A stretch of DNA of 58,865 nucleotides from Euryhalocaulis sp050486445 (GTDB lineage Bacteria; Pseudomonadota; Alphaproteobacteria; Caulobacterales; Maricaulaceae). Positions 36,786 to 45,771 of the stretch are shown piece by piece; positions within the stretch are counted from its first letter, which is position 1, and every line of letters starts with the position of its first letter. The stretch spans positions 1 through 58,865 of the forward strand of contig JBJHDH010000020.1 of the NCBI GenBank assembly GCA_050486445.1, read 5' to 3'. Both the position numbers and the translations under genes were made by a program. The notes under the pieces were generated by a model. That model made no database searches. It saw only the letters and a list, made by a program, of their open reading frames with translations, and was not told where the DNA came from.

Positions 36786-37748
36786 ATGGCGCGCAGCAAA
36801 ATCGCCCTGATCGGCGCGGGAATGATCGGCGGGACGCTGGCCCATATCTGCGCCCGCGAGGCGCTGGGCGATGTGGTGCTGTTCGACATTATGGAGGGAA
36901 TTCCGCAGGGCAAGGCGCTGGACATCGCCGAGGCAACCGCCGTGTTCGGCGCCGACGCGGCGCTGAAAGGCGCCAACGCCTATAAGGACATCAAGGGCGC
37001 GGATGTGTGCATCGTCACCGCCGGCGTGCCGCGCAAGCCGGGCATGAGCCGCGACGATCTGCTCGGCATCAATCTGAAAGTGATGCAGGCGGTGGGCGCG
37101 GGCATCAAAAAACATGCGCCCAAGGCCTTTGTCATCTGCATCACCAATCCGCTGGATGCGATGGTGTGGGCGCTGCAACGCTATTCCGGCCTGCCCGCGA
37201 ACCGCGTCGCGGGCATGGCCGGCGTGCTGGACAGCGCGCGCTTTGCGTATTTCCTCGCCGAGAAGACCGGGATCAGCGTGGCGGACATTCACGCCTGGAC
37301 GCTGGGCGGGCATGGCGACGACATGGTGCCGATGGTGCGGCATTCGACGGTCGGCGGCCTGCCGCTGCCCGAGCTGGTGAAGCAGGGCTGGATGAGCCAG
37401 GCCGAGCTGGACGGCGTCGTGCAGCGCACGCGCGGCGGCGGCGGCGAGATTGTCGGCCTGCTGAAAACCGGATCGGCCTATTACGCGCCGGCCGAATCCG
37501 CCATCGCCATGGCGGAATCCTATCTGAAAGACCGCAAGCGCGTGCTGCCCGTCGCCGCCGCGCTCACTGGCGAATACGGGCTCAGCGATCTTTATGTCGG
37601 CGTGCCGGCGGTGATCGGCGCGGGCGGGGTGGAGCGCGTGGTCGAGTTCGGCCTCAACGCCAAAGAAAAAGCGATGCTGGCCAAGTCGGTGAAGTCGGTG
37701 CAGGGCCTGATCGCGGCCTGCCAGAAGATCGACCCCGGTCTGGCGTAA
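36786..37748 (+). CDS. mdh: Malate dehydrogenase (LDH-like, NAD-dependent)
   Basis: 320 aa. Oxidises malate to oxaloacetate. Rossmann motif KIALIGAGMIGGTLAHICA, catalytic Asp-His relay in CITNPLDAMVWALQRYSGLP and TLGGHGDDMVPMVRHSTVGG, and substrate Arg in AGVPRKPGMSRDDLL. It belongs to the LDH-like MDH group typical of alphaproteobacteria. The ATG at 36786 follows AGGGGA. In many alphaproteobacteria mdh precedes sucCD-odhAB; here it is 30 kb from that operon. Confidence 0.97.
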   Translation: MARSKIALIGAGMIGGTLAHICAREALGDVVLFDIMEGIPQGKALDIAEATAVFGADAALKGANAYKDIKGADVCIVTAGVPRKPGMSRDDLLGINLKVMQAVGAGIKKHAPKAFVICITNPLDAMVWALQRYSGLPANRVAGMAGVLDSARFAYFLAEKTGISVADIHAWTLGGHGDDMVPMVRHSTVGGLPLPELVKQGWMSQAELDGVVQRTRGGGGEIVGLLKTGSAYYAPAESAIAMAESYLKDRKRVLPVAAALTGEYGLSDLYVGVPAVIGAGGVERVVEFGLNAKEKAMLAKSVKSVQGLIAACQKIDPGLA

Positions 37749-37780
37749 CCGTCACTCCATCATCTTTCGGGCCACATCTC

Positions 37781-37801
37781 CCGGCGCCGTGGCGGCGCCG
37801 G
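37781..37801 (+). terminator. Hairpin after mdh
   Basis: CCGGCGCC-GTGGC-GGCGCCGG is a perfect eight-base stem with a five-base loop, 33 bp after the mdh stop. No T-run follows, so it is a weak intrinsic terminator or a stability hairpin. Confidence 0.4.
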
Positions 37802-37893
37802 TTGCAGCGCTGTGGCGGAACGCCGTCTGGACGGGAACGTTGGGTTCACAACCCCGGCGTTCAGCCCCTGCGCTCAACCGAAGAGATGGCCCG

Positions 37894-39138
37894 ATGACGC
37901 ACGCCTCCCAGTTCCGCCGCTCCCCGCCTTGTGTTTCCGCCTTCGCCGCCCGCAACCCGGCGCTCTGGCGATCCTCCCTCCGGGGCGCATTTCTGCTGGG
38001 CGCGGGGGCGGCGCTGGTCTTCGCCGGGACCGGGACGGCCAAAGCCGAAGAGCATCAGACCGGGCATCATCGCGCGACGGCGCAAACCATCGTCGAGGGG
38101 CTGGACCATCCCTGGGCCATCGCCCTGCTGCCGGATGGGCGCTATCTGGTGACCGAGCGCAATTCCGGCGATTTGCGGATCGGAGACGCGCAGGGCGGCC
38201 TGTCCGCGCCGGTCGCGGGCGTGCCTGAAATCTTCCGCCCGGAGGGCGCCACGCCGCGCAGCCAGGCGGGTCTGTTCGACGTGAAGCTGCATCCTGACTT
38301 CGCGGCCGATCCGCTGATCTATCTCAGCCTTTCGGAACCCACCGATCATGGCGCGACGCTGAGCGTGGTGCGCGGACGGCTGGCCGAGGGTCCGGACGGC
38401 GCACGTCTGGACGAGGTGGAGCGAATTTTCACCCTGAAGGAAGAGGATCAGGACGCCTCCGCCCTGCATTTTGGCGGCCGCATGGCCATCGACCCCGGGG
38501 ACGGCGCGATCTTCCTGACCGTGGGTGAGCGGCGGAATATTTCCCGCTCGCAGGATCCGCACGATCAGGCCGGCGCGATCCTGCGCATCGCACCCGATGG
38601 CGAGCCGCACGCCAGCAACCCCTATGCCGATGGCGGAGACGGCGACCCCTATATCTATAGCTGGGGCCACCGCAACAATCAGGGCATCGGTTTTCATCCG
38701 GAGACCGGAGAGCTGTGGGCGAACGGGCACGGCCCCGAGGGCGGCGACATGCTGCACCGGATCGAGCCGGGCGCGAATTATGGCTGGCCCTATCTGACCG
38801 CCGGAACCGATTATTCCGGCGCGCCCCTCGGCGTGGGAACCGAACATGAAGGCATGAAGTCCGCCTTTCACTATTTCGAGGACACCGTCGCGCCTTCCGG
38901 CCTTGTGGTTTATGACGGCGGCGCCTTTCCCCAGTGGCGGGGCGATATTCTGAACGGCGGGCTGGCCGGTCAGGCGATAGGGCGCGTACGCGTCGACGGC
39001 GATTCCGTCGCGGGAGAGGAATGGATGTTCACCGGCATCGGCCGCGTGCGCGACCTCCAGATCGCAGATGACGGCGCGCTGTGGATTGTGACCGACGAGG
39101 AAAATGGCCGGGTGATCCGCATCGCCGCGGCGGACTGA
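37894..39138 (+). CDS. PQQ-dependent sugar dehydrogenase (Asd/YliI type)
   Basis: 414 aa. A signal peptide with a long basic start (FLLGAGAALVFAGTGTAKAE) leads to a soluble glucose/sorbosone dehydrogenase beta-propeller: LDHPWAIALLPDGRYLVTER, RSQAGLFDVKLHPDFAADPL, HFGGRMAIDPGDGAIFLTVG and SWGHRNNQGIGFHPETGELW, where the catalytic His lies. It oxidises aldoses with PQQ in the periplasm; the exact sugar is unknown. No pqq synthesis genes are in the window, so the cofactor must come from elsewhere. ATG 37894 is chosen over upstream ATGs because it begins the signal peptide region. Confidence 0.9.
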   Translation: MTHASQFRRSPPCVSAFAARNPALWRSSLRGAFLLGAGAALVFAGTGTAKAEEHQTGHHRATAQTIVEGLDHPWAIALLPDGRYLVTERNSGDLRIGDAQGGLSAPVAGVPEIFRPEGATPRSQAGLFDVKLHPDFAADPLIYLSLSEPTDHGATLSVVRGRLAEGPDGARLDEVERIFTLKEEDQDASALHFGGRMAIDPGDGAIFLTVGERRNISRSQDPHDQAGAILRIAPDGEPHASNPYADGGDGDPYIYSWGHRNNQGIGFHPETGELWANGHGPEGGDMLHRIEPGANYGWPYLTAGTDYSGAPLGVGTEHEGMKSAFHYFEDTVAPSGLVVYDGGAFPQWRGDILNGGLAGQAIGRVRVDGDSVAGEEWMFTGIGRVRDLQIADDGALWIVTDEENGRVIRIAAAD

Positions 39139-39240
39139 ATCTGCCGGCGGGCAGGGCACGGCGCTGGCCAGGCAGGCAAAACCGGTGCTCAGGCCAGCGG
39201 CCGGCAGCCGGCGGAGAGGCCGCGCGGACCGGAGCGCCCG

Positions 39241-39798
39241 ATGCCCGACATCGCAGACCTTCGAATTGAAACGCCCCGCCTGATTCTGCGTCCGACGCGG
39301 GCGGAGGATTTTGACGGCTTCGCCGCCTTCGGCGCCGATCCGCTGGCGACGCGGTTTTTCGGCGGGCCGGGACCGGAATCCGAAGTCTGGCGCTATGTCA
39401 CCTCGCTGGCCGGGGCCTGGGCGCTCTATGGCGTTTCCATGTTCAGCGTGATCGAGAAGGCGTCCGGACGCTGGATCGGCCGGGTGGGGCCGTGGCGCCC
39501 GCATGGCTGGCCGGGCGACGAGGTGGGCTGGGGCCTGCTGCCGCAATTCTGGGGCCGCGGCTACGCCACCGAGGCGGCGGCGGCCAGCATGGATTACGCG
39601 GTGGAGACGCTGGGCTGGACCGGCGTCATCCACACGATCGACCCGGCCAACACCGCATCCGTCGCCGTGGCGCGGCGGCTGGGGTCAAGTCATCGCGGGC
39701 CGGGCCGCCTGCCCCCGCCCTATGCGGCGGCGCGCATCGACATCTGGGGCCAGAGCGCCGCCGAATGGGCGGAAAACCGCAAGCGGCTAGATTTCTGA
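39241..39798 (+). CDS. GNAT N-acetyltransferase (RimJ/RimL type)
   Basis: 185 aa. RimJ/L-type GNAT: IETPRLILRPTRAEDFDGFA at the N-terminus, VGPWRPHGWPGDEVGWGLLP, and the acetyl-CoA-binding FWGRGYATEAAAASMDYAVE. C-terminal IHTIDPANTASVAVARRLGS also fits. Such enzymes acetylate N-termini of ribosomal proteins, small amines or peptides; the substrate is unknown. The gene is followed by a perfect hairpin. Confidence 0.9.
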   Translation: MPDIADLRIETPRLILRPTRAEDFDGFAAFGADPLATRFFGGPGPESEVWRYVTSLAGAWALYGVSMFSVIEKASGRWIGRVGPWRPHGWPGDEVGWGLLPQFWGRGYATEAAAASMDYAVETLGWTGVIHTIDPANTASVAVARRLGSSHRGPGRLPPPYAAARIDIWGQSAAEWAENRKRLDF

Positions 39799-39817
39799 CT
39801 GTCGCCCGAAACGGAAA

Positions 39818-39844
39818 CGGCGCGCCCCGTGATGGAGCGCGCCG
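39818..39844. terminator. Bidirectional hairpin between convergent genes
   Basis: CGGCGCGC-CCGTGATGGAG-CGCGCCG forms an eight-base stem. It lies 19 bp after the GNAT gene and about 30 bp from the end of the convergent DUF8021-like gene. A TTTTT run follows on the plus side (39860-39864), 15 bp further on. Confidence 0.55.
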
Positions 39845-39874
39845 CCTGTGCGTAGAGCTTTTTAACCGAACGCC

Positions 39875-40984
39875 TCAGTCCACGCCCGTCGCGTTCTGGA
39901 TGCGGTCGCTCATGCCGTCTTCCCATGACGACCAGCCGGAGATCATGCCGTAGGGCGGCTCGTAGAGATAGGCGTCGATCTCCTGCAACAGGCCGTTTTC
40001 GATCTTGAAGGTCTCGGCGATATGCCAGGTCCAGGGCCGCACCGGACCCGCCGACACTTCGCGCCCGTCGGGCAAAGTGAAATTGCGCGTGTCGCCGGCC
40101 TGATGGTCGAAAAAGCCGAAGGCGAAAACGACGCCGCGCTCCTCGTCCACCGCGACATAGCGGCGGTCGCGGATGCGCGAGACAAAGTGCAAGAGGCCCG
40201 ACTCGAACTGCTCCAGACATGACCATTGCGCCGAATAGGAGGGCGAGGTGCGCGGGTCTGGCCGCGTCTGGCCTTCCGGCGTCGGCTGGTTGGTGGTGAG
40301 CGTGGCGTTCTCGAACCGGTCGCAGCGGTCGCCGAACGGATAATCGCCCAGCCCGTCATTGCGCTGCATGCCGGTGAAATATTTGTTCGCCGTCTCGATC
40401 AGCTCGGCGCGCGACATGCGCTCGTCTTCCGGAATGGTCTCGAAATAAGCCTCGCGCGGGCGCGCGGCCTCCAGCCGGTCATAGAGCGCCTGATCGCGGA
40501 TGACGATGTCTTCGATCTCGGTGATCTGATCGTTTTCGATTTTCAGGCGCAGCGCCATCGCCGCGCCCTGAAATTCATCGGAGTCGTTCACATCCTCGCC
40601 CCAGTTGGTCAGCACCGTGACCTGCTGGGCCGGAACATCGGTGACATAGAGACGGTACGTCCCTTTGCTGCGGGCGCTGCGCCAGATTCCGTCGCCGATA
40701 TCGAGCAACTGGCCGTTCGAGGTGTAGCGCGCGCCGGGCGCGACGCGCGCGGCGGCGGGATCGTTCGCGATCAGCCCGTCGAGATAGACATCGACCCAGT
40801 TTTCCAGACAGGCGCGATCGCAATCTTGCGCGGCGGTCTGCGCCGCCGCGGCCAGCTCGCCCGTCTGAGCGCCGTTCTGGGCGGTTGCGCCGGGCGCGGC
40901 CTGCTCGCCGCACGCCGCCAGCATCAGCGCGGCGCCGGACGCCGCGGCCAGGAGAAATGTGCCTGTCTTTTTGCGTGCGCTCAT
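39875..40984 (-). CDS. DUF8021-like lipoprotein, copy 1
   Basis: 369 aa with a lipobox (LLAAASGAALMLAAC), so likely membrane-anchored. Body: CDRACLENWVDVYLDGLIAN, GARYTSNGQLLDIGDGIWRS and PRTSPSYSAQWSCLEQFESG, patterns I associate with DUF8021, a SnoaL-like fold of unknown function found in fungi and proteobacteria. The name is from recall. It is a tandem paralogue of the next gene, with which it shares nearly all conserved stretches (YFETIPEDERMSRA, FDHQAG.TRNFT.PDGR). The start ATG 40984 begins the signal sequence; a longer frame upstream overlaps the paralogue. Confidence 0.75.
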   Translation of the reverse strand: MSARKKTGTFLLAAASGAALMLAACGEQAAPGATAQNGAQTGELAAAAQTAAQDCDRACLENWVDVYLDGLIANDPAAARVAPGARYTSNGQLLDIGDGIWRSARSKGTYRLYVTDVPAQQVTVLTNWGEDVNDSDEFQGAAMALRLKIENDQITEIEDIVIRDQALYDRLEAARPREAYFETIPEDERMSRAELIETANKYFTGMQRNDGLGDYPFGDRCDRFENATLTTNQPTPEGQTRPDPRTSPSYSAQWSCLEQFESGLLHFVSRIRDRRYVAVDEERGVVFAFGFFDHQAGDTRNFTLPDGREVSAGPVRPWTWHIAETFKIENGLLQEIDAYLYEPPYGMISGWSSWEDGMSDRIQNATGVD

Positions 40985-41012
40985 TGTCCGTCCCTCCCCG
41001 TCAGCCCCGGTC

Positions 41013-42065
41013 TCAGTCCACGCCGGTGGCGTTGCGGCCGCTGTCGGACATGCCGTCTTCCCAGCCGCTCCAGCCCGAAAGCATGCCGTAGGGCGGCTCA
41101 TACAGATAGGCGTCGATTTCCTGGATCAGACCGTTTTCGACCTTGAACACCTCGGCGATGTGCCAGGTCCAGGGCCGCACCGGGCCGGCGGTCATGTCGC
41201 GCCCGTCCGGCGTGGTGAAATTGCGCGTCTCGCCGGCCTGATGGTCGAAAAAGGCGAAGGCGAAGGTGATGCCCCGCTCCTCGTCCACCGCGACAAAGCG
41301 GCGGTCGCGGATTCTGGAGACAAAATACATCAGCCCGGATTCGAACTGTTCGATACAGGTCCACTGGCCGGAATAGCCGGTAGCGGTGAGCGGGTCTGGC
41401 CGCGTCTGGCCCGGCGGCGTCGGGTTATTGGTGGCCGGCATGCCGTTTTCGATGCGGTGACAGCGGTCGCCGAACGGATAGTCGCCGCGCCCGTCATTCT
41501 GTTGCAGGCCGCTGAAATATTTATTCGACTGTTCGATCAAGGCCGCGCGCGACATGCGCTCGTCTTCCGGGATGGTCTCGAAATAGGCCTCGCGCGGGCG
41601 GTCCGCCTCCAGCCGGTCGTAGAGCGCCTGATCGCGCAGCACCATGTCCTCGATCTCGGCGATCTGGCCGTTCTCGATTTTCAGGCGCAGCGCCATCGCG
41701 CCGCCACTATGGCTGTCCGGGTCATTGCTGGCCTCGCCCCATGTGGTCAGCACCGCGATCTGCTGGGCCGGAACATCCGTGACATAGAGGCGGTAATCGC
41801 CCTTCGATCTGGCGCTGCGCCAGATGCCATCGCCAATGGCGAGGCGCTGGCCGTTGGAGACATAGCGCGCGCCGGGCGCGACGCGCGCGGCGGCGGGGTC
41901 GTTCGCGATCAGCCCGTCGAGATAGATATCGACCCAGTTTTCCAGACAGGCGCGGTCGCAGTCCTGGTTATTGGCCTGCGCATTCACAGCGCCCGCCATC
42001 ATCAGCAGCGCGCCGCCCGAGGCGGCCGCCACAAGAATGCTTTTCACGCGCGCGCGTGCGTCCAT
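41013..42065 (-). CDS. DUF8021-like secreted protein, copy 2
   Basis: 350 aa, a tandem paralogue of the preceding gene, 28 bp away. It has a signal peptide ending in VNAQA and no lipobox, so it is probably soluble in the periplasm, unlike copy 1. The conserved body reads CDRACLENWVDIYLDGLIAN, SARSKGDYRLYVTDVPAQQI and RPWTWHIAEVFKVENGLIQE. The pair looks like a recent duplication with different cell location. The function is unknown; a SnoaL-like small-molecule-binding fold is a guess. Confidence 0.75.
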   Translation of the reverse strand: MDARARVKSILVAAASGGALLMMAGAVNAQANNQDCDRACLENWVDIYLDGLIANDPAAARVAPGARYVSNGQRLAIGDGIWRSARSKGDYRLYVTDVPAQQIAVLTTWGEASNDPDSHSGGAMALRLKIENGQIAEIEDMVLRDQALYDRLEADRPREAYFETIPEDERMSRAALIEQSNKYFSGLQQNDGRGDYPFGDRCHRIENGMPATNNPTPPGQTRPDPLTATGYSGQWTCIEQFESGLMYFVSRIRDRRFVAVDEERGITFAFAFFDHQAGETRNFTTPDGRDMTAGPVRPWTWHIAEVFKVENGLIQEIDAYLYEPPYGMLSGWSGWEDGMSDSGRNATGVD

Positions 42066-42107
42066 GCCTGAAACCTCCCCAACCCGTCCGGCGATATCCG
42101 CCGGTTA

Positions 42108-42217
42108 GAGCGTTTCCAGGCGAAGTGGTCCTTCGACAAGCTCAGGATAAGGACCGGTTCGCCGTCCGGAAACGCGGCAAAACTAATGTGTCAGAGCATT
42201 TCCGCGAAATGCCCTGA
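42108..42217. repeat. Nested and adjacent palindromic repeats
   Basis: Outer arms GCGTTTCC (42110-42117) and GGAAACGC (42168-42175), then GGCGAA/TTCGCC, flank a separate palindrome, GTCCTT...AAGGAC (42128-42154). The outer sequence (AAGTGG | CCGGTTCGCC) is interrupted exactly at the inner one, as if one repeat had inserted in another. A further hairpin, TCAGAGCATTTC/GAAATGCCCTGA, lies at 42191-42217. Confidence 0.7.
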
Positions 42218-42247
42218 CAGGATTGGAGACAGGCCGGACCCGCTCTG

Positions 42248-43167
42248 TCAATGGACCCCGGGATGGGGCGGAAGCGGCGCGCGGCGCAGATCCAGCCAGA
42301 CCAGCGCCCAGGCCACAGTACCGGCGGCGAGACCGCCCGCGCCGAGCAGACCGAGCCAGGGAAAGCCGGTATCGCGGGTCAGCAGCACAAGCCCGACGCC
42401 GGTAAAGGCGTTGATCGTTCCGTGGAACAGACCGGCGTGCCAGACGCCGCCGCCGCGCTCGCGCACCAGACCGATCAGCGGGGCCAGCATGACGCAGAAC
42501 AGCACCATCAAGACCGGCCCGGCGAGCGGCATTCCCGGATAATTGTAGCCCATGGCGATAAGCGGCGCGTGCCACACGCCCCAGACCGCGCCGATGGCGA
42601 TATTGCCGCGCCAGAAGCCGAAACGCCGCCAGCGGTCCCATAACCAGCCGCGCCAGCCCAGCTCCTCGCTCAGCGTCGCAAGCATATTGATGAACGGCGC
42701 GAAGGTGAGCGCAAAGCCGATCTGGATGACGGCGAGCAGAGCCGGCGGCATGGGAATGGATTGCGGATCGGCGCCCTGCGCGCGCAGCGCCGCTTCGATC
42801 TGCGCGGCGGGATCGGCGGGCGCGGCCTGTGGCCCCAGCCAGTCGATTATCATCGCGCCCAGAACCAGCAGGACCGGAATCGCCCAGGCCCAGAACAACC
42901 AGACCCAGGCCCGGCCCGCACCGAACCGGAAGCACAGGCCGAGCGCGTCCAGCCGCCGGCCTTTATCATGCGCCAGCGCGGCGGCGATCCCGCCCAGCGC
43001 CGGTCCGCACATGAAGATAAAGGCCAGCGCGGCGAACAAAGGCGGATTTGCCATCGCGCCCGTGCGCCAGATCACCACCGCCCAGGCCCAGCTCCAGACA
43101 AAGGCGATGGCGAAAAACAGCGCCAGTCCCCGGCCGGGGCCGGAGCGGCGGCGTTTGGCTTCGGCAT
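42248..43167 (-). CDS. CPBP-family intramembrane metalloprotease, probable frameshift near start
   Basis: About 300 aa, at least six transmembrane helices, with the CPBP (CAAX/bacteriocin-processing) motifs: SEELGWRGWLWDRW (EExxxR) in helix 3, WHAPLIAMGYN and GVWHAGLFHGTINAF. It could process peptides or prenylated proteins; the substrate is unknown. The frame of the protein has no ATG, GTG or TTG at its natural start. A well-placed ATG at 43167 with GGGGAGG seven bases upstream is in the +1 frame. One missing base in the C-run at 43128-43131 (plus strand) would join them (reading AGGLALFFAIAF). Either a sequence error or a real inactivating frameshift. Confidence 0.8.
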
Positions 43168-43267
43168 GTGGAGACCTCCCCGTCTTTGCCGGCGCCCAGC
43201 ATAGGCTGTTGCGAAGCGGCAGGCGAAGCGTGTTCTCGTCTCCGCGGCGCGCGGCTAGGATGGGCGC

Positions 43268-44539
43268 ATGGCGAAGGATGATCGTGTTTACGACGTGCTG
43301 GTGACTGGGGGCGGGCTGAATGGCCTTGCCGCCGCGCTGGCGCTGGAGGCGGCGGGGCTGGACGTGGCGCTGATCGACGCCGCGCCGCTGGAGGCCGGGC
43401 TGGCGCCCGCATTCGATGGCCGCGCCAGCGCGCTGGCCTATGCGTCCTGGCGCATGTTCGAGGCGCTGGGCGTGGCGGAGCATCTGGCGCCGAACGCCCA
43501 GGCTTTGACCGAGATTCTGGTCAGCGACGGCCGCGCGCCGGATGGTTTACAGCGCGCCGGGCCAAGGCCGTTTCTGCTGCATTTCGATTCGGCGGAGCTG
43601 GAGACCGGATTGCCGCTCGGCATAATGGCGGAGAACCGGCATATCCGGCAGGCGCTGATCCAGACGCTGCTGACGCGGCCCATCGACGTGATCGCGCCGG
43701 CGCGCGCGGTGGGCTTCGATTGTTCCGATCCGCACGCGCGCGTGACGCTGGCGGACGGGCGCGTGCTGCGCGCGCGCCTGATCGCCGCCGCCGACGGGCG
43801 CGCCAGCCCGGCGCGCGCGGCGGCCGGCATCCGCACCACGGGCTGGCGCTATCGCCAGACCGCCATTGTCGCCACCGCGCATCACGCACAGCCGCACAAT
43901 GGCGTGGCGCATGAATATTTCCTGCCGGTGGGGCCGTTCGCCATTCTGCCGCTGCCGCCCGCGCCGGAAGCGGAGCACAGATCGAGTCTGGTCTGGACCG
44001 AGTCGCCGCGCGCGGCGCAGGCGCTGATGAACCTGCCCGAGGCCGATTTCGCCGAGGAGCTGGCGCGGCGCTTTGGCGATTTCATGGGCGATGTCGCCCC
44101 GTCCGGTCCGCGCTGGGCCTATCCGCTGGGCATGCAGATCGCCGAGACCTATATCGCGCCGCGCCTGGCGCTGATCGGCGACGCGGCGCACGCCATCCAT
44201 CCGCTGGCCGGTCAGGGATTCAATCTCGGCCTGCGCGACGCCGCCGCTCTGGCCGATGTGCTGGCCGAGGCAAGGCGCGTGGGGCTGGATATCGGCGCGG
44301 AGACGGCACTGGCCCCCTATGAAACCTGGCGCAAGCCGGACAATGTTTCGATGGCGATGGCGACCGATCTGTTCAACCGGCTCTGCTCCAACGATTTCCC
44401 GCCATTGCGGCTGGCGCGCGGGCTGGGCATGGCGCTGACCGACCGCATCGGGCCTGCAAGGCGCTATTTCGCCCGCCATGCCGGGGGCGCGACGGGAACG
44501 CCGCCTTCGCTGATGCAGGGCCGCGCGCCGCTGACATAA
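43268..44539 (+). CDS. FAD-dependent hydroxylase, UbiH/UbiF/COQ6 family
   Basis: 423 aa. N-terminal FAD-binding DVLVTGGGLNGLAAALALEA, DG motif in LIAAADGRASPARAAAGI, and the second FAD motif APRLALIGDAAHAIHPLAGQ with GFNLGLRDAAALADV. This is the ubiquinone-biosynthesis hydroxylase family, which adds hydroxyl groups to the quinone ring; which position cannot be told. No other ubi gene is adjacent. It is divergent from the CPBP gene and convergent with mrp, 9 bp apart. Confidence 0.9.
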   Translation: MAKDDRVYDVLVTGGGLNGLAAALALEAAGLDVALIDAAPLEAGLAPAFDGRASALAYASWRMFEALGVAEHLAPNAQALTEILVSDGRAPDGLQRAGPRPFLLHFDSAELETGLPLGIMAENRHIRQALIQTLLTRPIDVIAPARAVGFDCSDPHARVTLADGRVLRARLIAAADGRASPARAAAGIRTTGWRYRQTAIVATAHHAQPHNGVAHEYFLPVGPFAILPLPPAPEAEHRSSLVWTESPRAAQALMNLPEADFAEELARRFGDFMGDVAPSGPRWAYPLGMQIAETYIAPRLALIGDAAHAIHPLAGQGFNLGLRDAAALADVLAEARRVGLDIGAETALAPYETWRKPDNVSMAMATDLFNRLCSNDFPPLRLARGLGMALTDRIGPARRYFARHAGGATGTPPSLMQGRAPLT

Positions 44540-44548
44540 ACCTGAAAT

Positions 44549-45634
44549 CTACAGCGGCGGCGGTTCTTCGAGCAGTTCGGCGAGGCTGCGCGCGATCTCC
44601 TGATACACCGCGGCTTCGGCCGAGCCGGGTTCGGCGGCGGCGACGGGCGCGCCGGCGTCGGACGATTCCCGCACTTTCAGCGACAGCGGAATTTCGCCCA
44701 GGAACGGAATTCCGCGCCGCTCTGCTTCCGCGCGCGCGCCGCCATGCCCGAACAGCTCGGTCGCCTCGCCGCAATGCGGGCAGAGAAAGAGACTCATATT
44801 CTCGATCAGGCCCAGCACCGGAATGCGGAGCTGGTCGAACATGGCGATGGCGCGGCGCGCGTCGATCAGCGCCAGATCCTGCGGCGTGCAGACCACGACC
44901 GCGCCGGCGAGCCGCCCGGTCTTGGCCAGACCCAAAGCCGCGTCGCCCGTGCCCGGCGGCATGTCGACCAGCAACACGTCGAGCGGGCCCCAGTCGCCTT
45001 CATAGAGCATCTGCTCAATGGCCTTCTGGGTCATCGGCCCGCGCCAGGCCACGGCCTGATCGGCCGGGATCATCATGCCGATGCTGAGGGCCGAGACGCC
45101 ATGCGCGCGCATCGGCGTGATGCGCTTTCGCTGCGCATCGGTTTCCGGCTTGCCTTCGAGGCCGAGCAGGCGCGGCTGGGAGGGGCCGTAAATATCGGCG
45201 TCGAGAATCCCGGCGCCGAACCCCATCTGCGCGAGGCTGACCGCCAGATTGGCGGTGACGGTGGATTTGCCGACCCCGCCTTTGCCGCTGGCCACCAGCA
45301 CGATGCGGCGCACGGCGGCGGCGCCATCCGGTCCGCTCTGGGCTGGTCCCATTTCGGCTGGCGCCGGTTGCGGCGGCGCGGGCGCGGCTTCCGCGGTCAG
45401 GATCACCTGCGCGTCGCGCACGCCGGGAAGCGCCAGCAGCGCCGTCTTGGCCGCGGCGCCGACGCGCTCCCATTCCGCCGCGCGCGCCGGATCGGCAGCC
45501 AGCACCAGAATGGCGCGGCCCTGCGCATTGCAGGAGACGCTTTCCACCCGGCCAGAGGCGGCGACATCGCCCCCGCCGGGGGCCGGGACGGCGGCGAGGG
45601 CTTTCAGCAGATCGGATGAGGCGGGCGCGGTCAT
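44549..45634 (-). CDS. apbC: Iron-sulfur cluster carrier protein ApbC/Mrp
   Basis: 361 aa. An N-terminal MIP18/DUF59-like domain (LKALAAVPAPGGGDVAASGR) precedes a P-loop NTPase: Walker A VASGKGGVGKSTVTANLAV, LLVDMPPGTGDAALGLA, and the CxxC FLCPHCGEATELFGHG that carries the Fe-S cluster. It delivers [4Fe-4S] clusters to target enzymes. The ATG at 45634 is chosen over 45682 because the first 16 residues of the longer frame are not family-like. It is 9 bp from the convergent hydroxylase gene. Confidence 0.93.
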   Translation of the reverse strand: MTAPASSDLLKALAAVPAPGGGDVAASGRVESVSCNAQGRAILVLAADPARAAEWERVGAAAKTALLALPGVRDAQVILTAEAAPAPPQPAPAEMGPAQSGPDGAAAVRRIVLVASGKGGVGKSTVTANLAVSLAQMGFGAGILDADIYGPSQPRLLGLEGKPETDAQRKRITPMRAHGVSALSIGMMIPADQAVAWRGPMTQKAIEQMLYEGDWGPLDVLLVDMPPGTGDAALGLAKTGRLAGAVVVCTPQDLALIDARRAIAMFDQLRIPVLGLIENMSLFLCPHCGEATELFGHGGARAEAERRGIPFLGEIPLSLKVRESSDAGAPVAAAEPGSAEAAVYQEIARSLAELLEEPPPL

Positions 45635-45771
45635 GGCCGCTCTGTAGCCGGTTTCGCGCCGGTATTGAACGCGGCCTGTCATGGCCGGGCGGCGACCCCC
45701 GATTGAACGCGGAGCCGGTTTGCCGCACAGTCCTGCTTTCGGAACCGGATGGCGAAGGGAGGCGCTTTTCG

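Noticed and set aside
36644..37343. N-terminal extension of the efflux pump frame into mdh
   Set aside because: The extra residues are antisense to mdh and lack transporter character, so the TTG at 36644 was used.
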